Of a stretch of DNA of 9,190 nucleotides, positions 6,328 through 9,190 are shown in pieces. Position numbers and translations under genes: made by a program. Below the pieces are notes generated by a model. It did no database searches, was not told the origin of the DNA, and worked only from the letters and a program-made list of their open reading frames with translations. Source of the DNA: an uncultured Campylobacter sp. GTDB taxonomy: Bacteria; Campylobacterota; Campylobacteria; Campylobacterales; Campylobacteraceae. Within the stretch, counting starts at the first letter, position 1, and every line of letters starts with the position of its first letter. The stretch lies in NCBI RefSeq assembly GCF_938030685.1, contig NZ_CALHHX010000119.1, positions 1 through 9,190 of the forward strand. Direction: 5' to 3'.

Positions 6328-7350
6328 TCAGTTTTTATCTTTGTTTATGAGCTTACCTTTGGCAATCCACGGCATCATCGCGCGAAGCTTATCGCCGGTT
6401 TTGCTAAGCAAGCTATTTGCCGTGATGTTGCGCTCGGCGTTCATTCGCACGTAGCCAGCTTTGCGCTCGAGGATGAAGTCTTTTGCAAATTTGCCGTTTT
6501 GGATCTCCTTTAGCACCTCTTTCATCGCCGCTTTGCTGCTTTCGTTTACGACGCGGTTTCCGCTTACGTAATCGCCGTATTCTGCGGTGTTTGAGATCGA
6601 GTAGCGCATATCGGCCATGCCACCTTGATAGATGAGATCCACGATCAGCTTCATCTCGTGCTGGCACTCAAAATACGCCATTTCAGGCTCATATCCAGCC
6701 TCGACGAGGGTCTCAAAGCCTGCGTTAATGAGCGCGCAAAGTCCGCCGCAAAGCACAGCCTGCTCGCCGAAAAGATCGGTCTCGGTCTCTGCTTTGAAGG
6801 TCGTTTCGATGATGCCGGTGCGGCCGCCGCCGATCGCACTTGCGTAGCTTAGAGCAAGCTCTTTGGCTCTGCCGCTTTCGTTTTGCGAAACGGCGATCAG
6901 CATCGGTACGCCGCCGCCGCTTACGAACTCGTTGCGGACGGTGTGGCCCGGGGCTTTCGGAGCGATCATAATGCAGTCGACGCCCTTTGGAGGGACAATC
7001 TGTCCGAAGTGGATATTAAAGCCGTGCGCGAACGCGATCGCGTTGCCCTCGCTTAAATTTGGCTCGATCTCCGCTTTAAAAATATCGCTTTGAAACTCAT
7101 CAGGCGTTAGGATCATTACGACGTCTGCGGCCTTCGTAGCCTCGCCGACGCTCATTACTTTAAAGCCCTTTGCCTCGGCCTTGCTCCAGCTCGCGCCGCC
7201 CTTTTTTAGACCCACGATGACCTCTACGCCGCTATCTCGCAAATTTTCGGCGTGAGCGTGCCCCTGCGAGCCGAAGCCGATCATAGCGACCTTTTTAGCC
7301 TTAATCAAACCCAAATCGCAATCTTTGTCGTAAAAAACATTTATTGCCAT
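6328..7350 (-). CDS. ilvC: Ketol-acid reductoisomerase
   Basis: The protein has 340 residues, the size of class I enzymes. It converts acetolactate or acetohydroxybutyrate to the 2,3-dihydroxy acid using NADPH and Mg2+, the second shared step of valine, leucine and isoleucine synthesis in the cytoplasm. The nucleotide-binding GFGSQGHAHAENL lies at 25-37 and the cofactor-specificity loop GLKKGGASW at 47-55. FAHGFNIHF is at 107-115 and PKAPGHTVR at 131-139. The metal ligands D192/E196 (in TDLFGEQ) and E228/E232 (in FECQHEMK) are intact, and YSISNTAEYGD follows at 250-260. ATG at 7348-7350 is preceded by AAGGA at 7357-7361, six bases upstream. The stop is TGA. It heads the minus-strand unit with the deacetylase and dprA, and it is divergent from proC. 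I see no leader peptide or attenuator. Confidence 0.98.
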   Translation of the reverse strand: MAINVFYDKDCDLGLIKAKKVAMIGFGSQGHAHAENLRDSGVEVIVGLKKGGASWSKAEAKGFKVMSVGEATKAADVVMILTPDEFQSDIFKAEIEPNLSEGNAIAFAHGFNIHFGQIVPPKGVDCIMIAPKAPGHTVRNEFVSGGGVPMLIAVSQNESGRAKELALSYASAIGGGRTGIIETTFKAETETDLFGEQAVLCGGLCALINAGFETLVEAGYEPEMAYFECQHEMKLIVDLIYQGGMADMRYSISNTAEYGDYVSGNRVVNESSKAAMKEVLKEIQNGKFAKDFILERKAGYVRMNAERNITANSLLSKTGDKLRAMMPWIAKGKLINKDKN

Positions 7351-7487
7351 AACGCATCCTTTTTTAAAAATTTAGGCGAGATTGTAGCTAAAATTTGCTT
7401 TTACGTAGATAAACCGCGCGCCGCAAGGGCGGATAAAGAAATTTTGAGCTATCATTGAGGCATAATTTAGCTTTAAAAGGGGCGAAA
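7351..7487. promoter_or_regulatory. Divergent ilvC/proC promoter region
   Basis: The 137 bp separate the two start codons. For ilvC (minus), TACAAT at 7381-7386 follows a TTTTAGC run and would give a leader of about 20-25 nt. For proC (plus), CATAAT at 7461-7466 or TATCAT at 7450-7455 are weaker -10 candidates. AAGGGG at 7477-7482, five bases before ATG, serves proC translation. An in-frame TTG at 7455 would add 11 residues to ProC but is rejected because the ribosome binding site fits the ATG at 7488 and ProC normally starts at MK(V/I)GFIGGGNM. Confidence 0.5.
7381..7386 (-). promoter_or_regulatory. Putative -10 of ilvC
   Basis: TACAAT on the minus strand, preceded by an AAATTTTAGC stretch. 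No clear -35 is present, as is usual in Campylobacter. It would begin the ilvC-deacetylase-dprA transcript. Confidence 0.45.
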
Positions 7488-8465
7488 ATGAAAGTGGGAT
7501 TTATCGGCGGCGGAAATATGGGCGAGGCTATGATCGCAGCACTTTGCAGAGCTAGCGGGCGAGATTGCGCGGCGAGCAGAGAAAATTTTACAGAGAATAA
7601 AGAAAATTGCACGGCGGGCGGAGAAAATTGCGCGCACGACGGGCAAAATTTTATGCCAGATACTCAAAGCTTTGCGGCTTGCGAGCGGAATTCCGCAAAT
7701 TTAGAGCAGAATTTTGCGAGCCACGAGCGCGATTTCGCCTGCGCGCAGTCCGGCTCCGATACGAAGCTTCAAGTCCTAGCTTATGCTAGAAGCAAAAATG
7801 AAGCCTTGCGTAAGCGCTATGGCGTGCAAATTTTACAAGGCGAGACGCAACTGACGCACGAAGCGGATATTATCGTGCTCGCGACCAAGCCCGCCAGCTA
7901 CGAGGAGATTTTGCACCTGATCGCGCCCGAGCTTGCGGGCAAAATCCTGCTTCTTTTGGCGCCTAATTTCAAGCTGGAGCGTGCCCAAAATATCGTAGGT
8001 GCGGACGTTTTCGTGGCTCGCGCGATGCCAAACGTCGCCGCGGGTATCGGCGCGTCGGCTACGGCGCTGTGCTACGGCGAGTATTTTGATGAGGCCAGTC
8101 GGGAGGTCGTACGAGCGCTAGCCGCCAAAATCGGCAAATTCTACGAGATAGATGAGGCTGGCTTTGCCGCATTTACGGGGATTGCAGGTAGCCTGCCTGC
8201 GTATGTGTGCGCCTTTATCGAGGCGGCGGCGGACGCGGGCGTGCGGGGCGGACTGTCGCGAGCGCTGTGCTACGACGCGGTAGCGGCGGCGGTAGAGGGC
8301 ACGGCGCGCCTGCTACAAAGCGGCAAGCGCCCATCGGAGCTCAAAGACGCCGTCTGTTCGCCTGCGGGCACGACGATAGAGGGACTCGCGGCACTGGAGG
8401 CGGCTGGGTTTCGCGCAGCGGTGATGGCGGCGATCGAGGCGTGCATCGCCAAAGCTCGCTGTTAG
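7488..8465 (+). CDS. proC: Pyrroline-5-carboxylate reductase with a repeat insert
   Basis: The protein has 325 residues against about 260-280 for the family. ProC reduces 1-pyrroline-5-carboxylate to proline with NAD(P)H, the last step of proline synthesis in the cytoplasm. The Rossmann start GFIGGGNMGEAM lies at 4-15. VLATKP at 130-135 and RAMPN at 178-182 are family blocks. The C-terminal helical dimer domain carries SLPAYV and the P5CR signature SPAGTTIEGLAALE from 291. Residues 25-87 are a 63-residue insert of nine degenerate seven-residue units between the first helix and the second strand (LQVLAYARS, from 94). Without it the chain would be 262 residues, a normal ProC. The frame stays open and the catalytic blocks are intact, so the enzyme may well work. 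The usual AAG after the central strand reads as LAPNF, a small deviation. ATG at 7488 has AAGGGG five bases upstream, and the stop is TAG. Confidence 0.93.
   Translation: MKVGFIGGGNMGEAMIAALCRASGRDCAASRENFTENKENCTAGGENCAHDGQNFMPDTQSFAACERNSANLEQNFASHERDFACAQSGSDTKLQVLAYARSKNEALRKRYGVQILQGETQLTHEADIIVLATKPASYEEILHLIAPELAGKILLLLAPNFKLERAQNIVGADVFVARAMPNVAAGIGASATALCYGEYFDEASREVVRALAAKIGKFYEIDEAGFAAFTGIAGSLPAYVCAFIEAAADAGVRGGLSRALCYDAVAAAVEGTARLLQSGKRPSELKDAVCSPAGTTIEGLAALEAAGFRAAVMAAIEACIAKARC
7560..7748 (+). repeat. Nine-unit degenerate 21 bp tandem repeat inside proC
   Basis: Nine exact 21 bp steps begin at 7560, 7581, 7602, 7623, 7644, 7665, 7686, 7707 and 7728. Each encodes a heptad of the form (E/Q/R)-(N/D/S)-(F/C/S) followed by four variable residues, for example ENFTENK, ENCTAGG, QNFMPDT, RNSANLE and QNFASHE. 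The conserved DNA core is the first nine bases, (G/C)AAAATTTT or a variant. The other twelve are GC-rich and vary freely. No unit is identical to another, so the array is old or built from diverged copies. It sits in an exposed loop of the nucleotide-binding domain by family topology. Confidence 0.85.
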
Positions 8466-8650
8466 GCTTTTGCTGCACCTCGCCAGTTTCGGATTTCAAA
8501 TACGGCGCGTTTAAGGGCGCGCTAACATTGGGATTTTGTGCAGGCGCTCTAGCTAAAATTTTGTCTTATCCTTATCGAATGAGTTCGTCGCTTCGATTGC
8601 GGCAGAATTTGCGAGCCTTATGGCAAGCGAGCCAGTAAGCTCGTATTGCG

Positions 8651-8717
8651 TTTAGAATTTTAAAATTTAGAGATTTTGGGAAATTTTAATTCAAAATTTC
8701 GCTCTTAAAATTCTAAA
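8651..8717. repeat. Nested AT-rich inverted repeat downstream of proC
   Basis: The outer arms TTTAGAATTTTAA (8651-8663) and TTAAAATTCTAAA (8705-8717) are perfect 13 bp complements. Inside them GAAATTTT (8680-8687) and AAAATTTC (8693-8700) form a perfect 8 bp stem with a five-base loop. It lies 185 bp after proC, which is far for a terminator, and it has few GC pairs. Confidence 0.55.
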
Positions 8718-8754
8718 TTTACAGGATTATAAATTTAGCGCTCGCGGCAGGGCG

Positions 8755-8810
8755 AAATTTTGATTTTTAGCCGCGCGAGCCTACGTCCAAAACCATTAAA
8801 ATCAAAATTT
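8755..8810. repeat. 13 bp inverted repeat AAATTTTGATTTT / AAAATCAAAATTT
   Basis: Perfect 13 bp arms at 8755-8767 and 8798-8810 are separated by 30 bases. It is AT-rich, lies close to the preceding inverted repeat, and its arms carry the AAATTT core seen throughout the spacers. Confidence 0.55.
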
Positions 8811-9190
8811 AACGCAGCATAGGTAGATGCGCCCGCTACTGCGAACTTGTTAAATAAAAACTCACGCAGAACGCAAGCGCTCAAATAGCGCGTCTTGCGC
8901 CGAAGTCTTATTAGGACGCAAACGCAAGCCGCAAAATTTCACCGTTCACGAGAGCAGTAAAACAAAGCTAGCCGCGCCGAGCCGTATTTTACTACCAGAG
9001 CAAGCTGCAAATCAAAACACATTCCGCCGCCCGAGCAAGCCTTAAATTTAAACTACGCTTCGCCGCCGAGCTGCAAACCAAACCTGTACGTCAAATCCTG
9101 CCGAACTGCGCAATAAAATTTGACTTTTCATCCGACCAAAACTTCGCACGCAAAACCGCGATAAGCAAGATCAGATAAATTCCTTCTCCA

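Larger units (their letters stand above)
8466..9190. other. Gene-free region downstream of proC
   Basis: 725 bp with no recognised gene. The plus-strand frame that runs past the proC stop to 8638 starts inside proC in another frame and is a shadow. Two long AT-rich inverted repeats at 8651-8717 and 8755-8810 are described separately. From 8820 to the right edge the sequence mixes GC-rich words (GCAAGC, GCCGAGC) with a few AAATTT hexamers. A short frame on the minus strand (9091 to the edge) is open for 32 codons, but too little is visible to call it a gene. Confidence 0.5.

Noticed and set aside
8207..8638. Plus-strand open frame overlapping the end of proC and continuing past it
   Set aside because: It starts within proC in another frame and begins with a Gly/Arg-rich shadow sequence. 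The tail after 8465 looks slightly protein-like but has no independent start.
9091..9190. Minus-strand frame open from the right edge to a TGA at 9091-9093
   Set aside because: Only 32 codons are visible and they contain a short hydrophobic run but no diagnostic motif. An open frame of this length is expected by chance.

Overview
The window looks like chromosomal DNA of a Campylobacter (Campylobacterota) with unusually GC-rich genes for the genus. C. gracilis or a relative is my best guess. The evidence is the run ilvC, YibQ-like deacetylase, dprA, ruvX, which matches the order I recall for C. jejuni (Cj0632-Cj0635), together with an extended -10 promoter lacking a clear -35 and AT-rich intergenic DNA. 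The species call is inference.

Layout from left to right. The plus-strand 3' end of a GlcD-type FAD oxidoreductase gene (1-176) is followed by about 640 bp of non-coding DNA that contains a degenerate tandem repeat of about 21 bp. A minus-strand gene for an exported Sel1/Hcp-like cysteine-rich repeat protein follows (816-1502), with a good promoter. The 790 bp upstream of it hold no intact gene but carry a fragment resembling the SymE toxin family. An EthD-domain protein is encoded on the minus strand (2293-2670).

A minus-strand cluster then runs from 7350 down to 3119. It encodes ketol-acid reductoisomerase (ilvC), a membrane-anchored divergent polysaccharide deacetylase, DprA and the RuvX/YqgF nuclease. 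The first three genes are packed tightly, with a 13 bp gap and then a 17 bp overlap. An 843 bp gene-free block separates dprA from ruvX. proC (7488-8465) is divergent from ilvC across a 137 bp shared promoter region. The last 725 bp hold long AT-rich inverted repeats and no recognisable gene.

The genes are mostly housekeeping: branched-chain amino acid synthesis (IlvC), proline synthesis (ProC), natural transformation (DprA), rRNA processing (RuvX) and envelope proteins (deacetylase, Sel1 protein).

The most unusual feature is structural. proC carries a 63-residue in-frame insert inside its Rossmann domain, built of nine degenerate 21 bp (seven-codon) units. The intergenic array near 331-460 has a similar period and a similar ATTT core, and the deacetylase linker uses the same AATTCCGCA word to encode Asn-Ser-Ala. 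The hexamer AAATTT occurs about 70 times by hand count, mostly between genes. Together these suggest a lineage-specific family of short AT-cored repeats that expands in spacers and in tolerant protein linkers.
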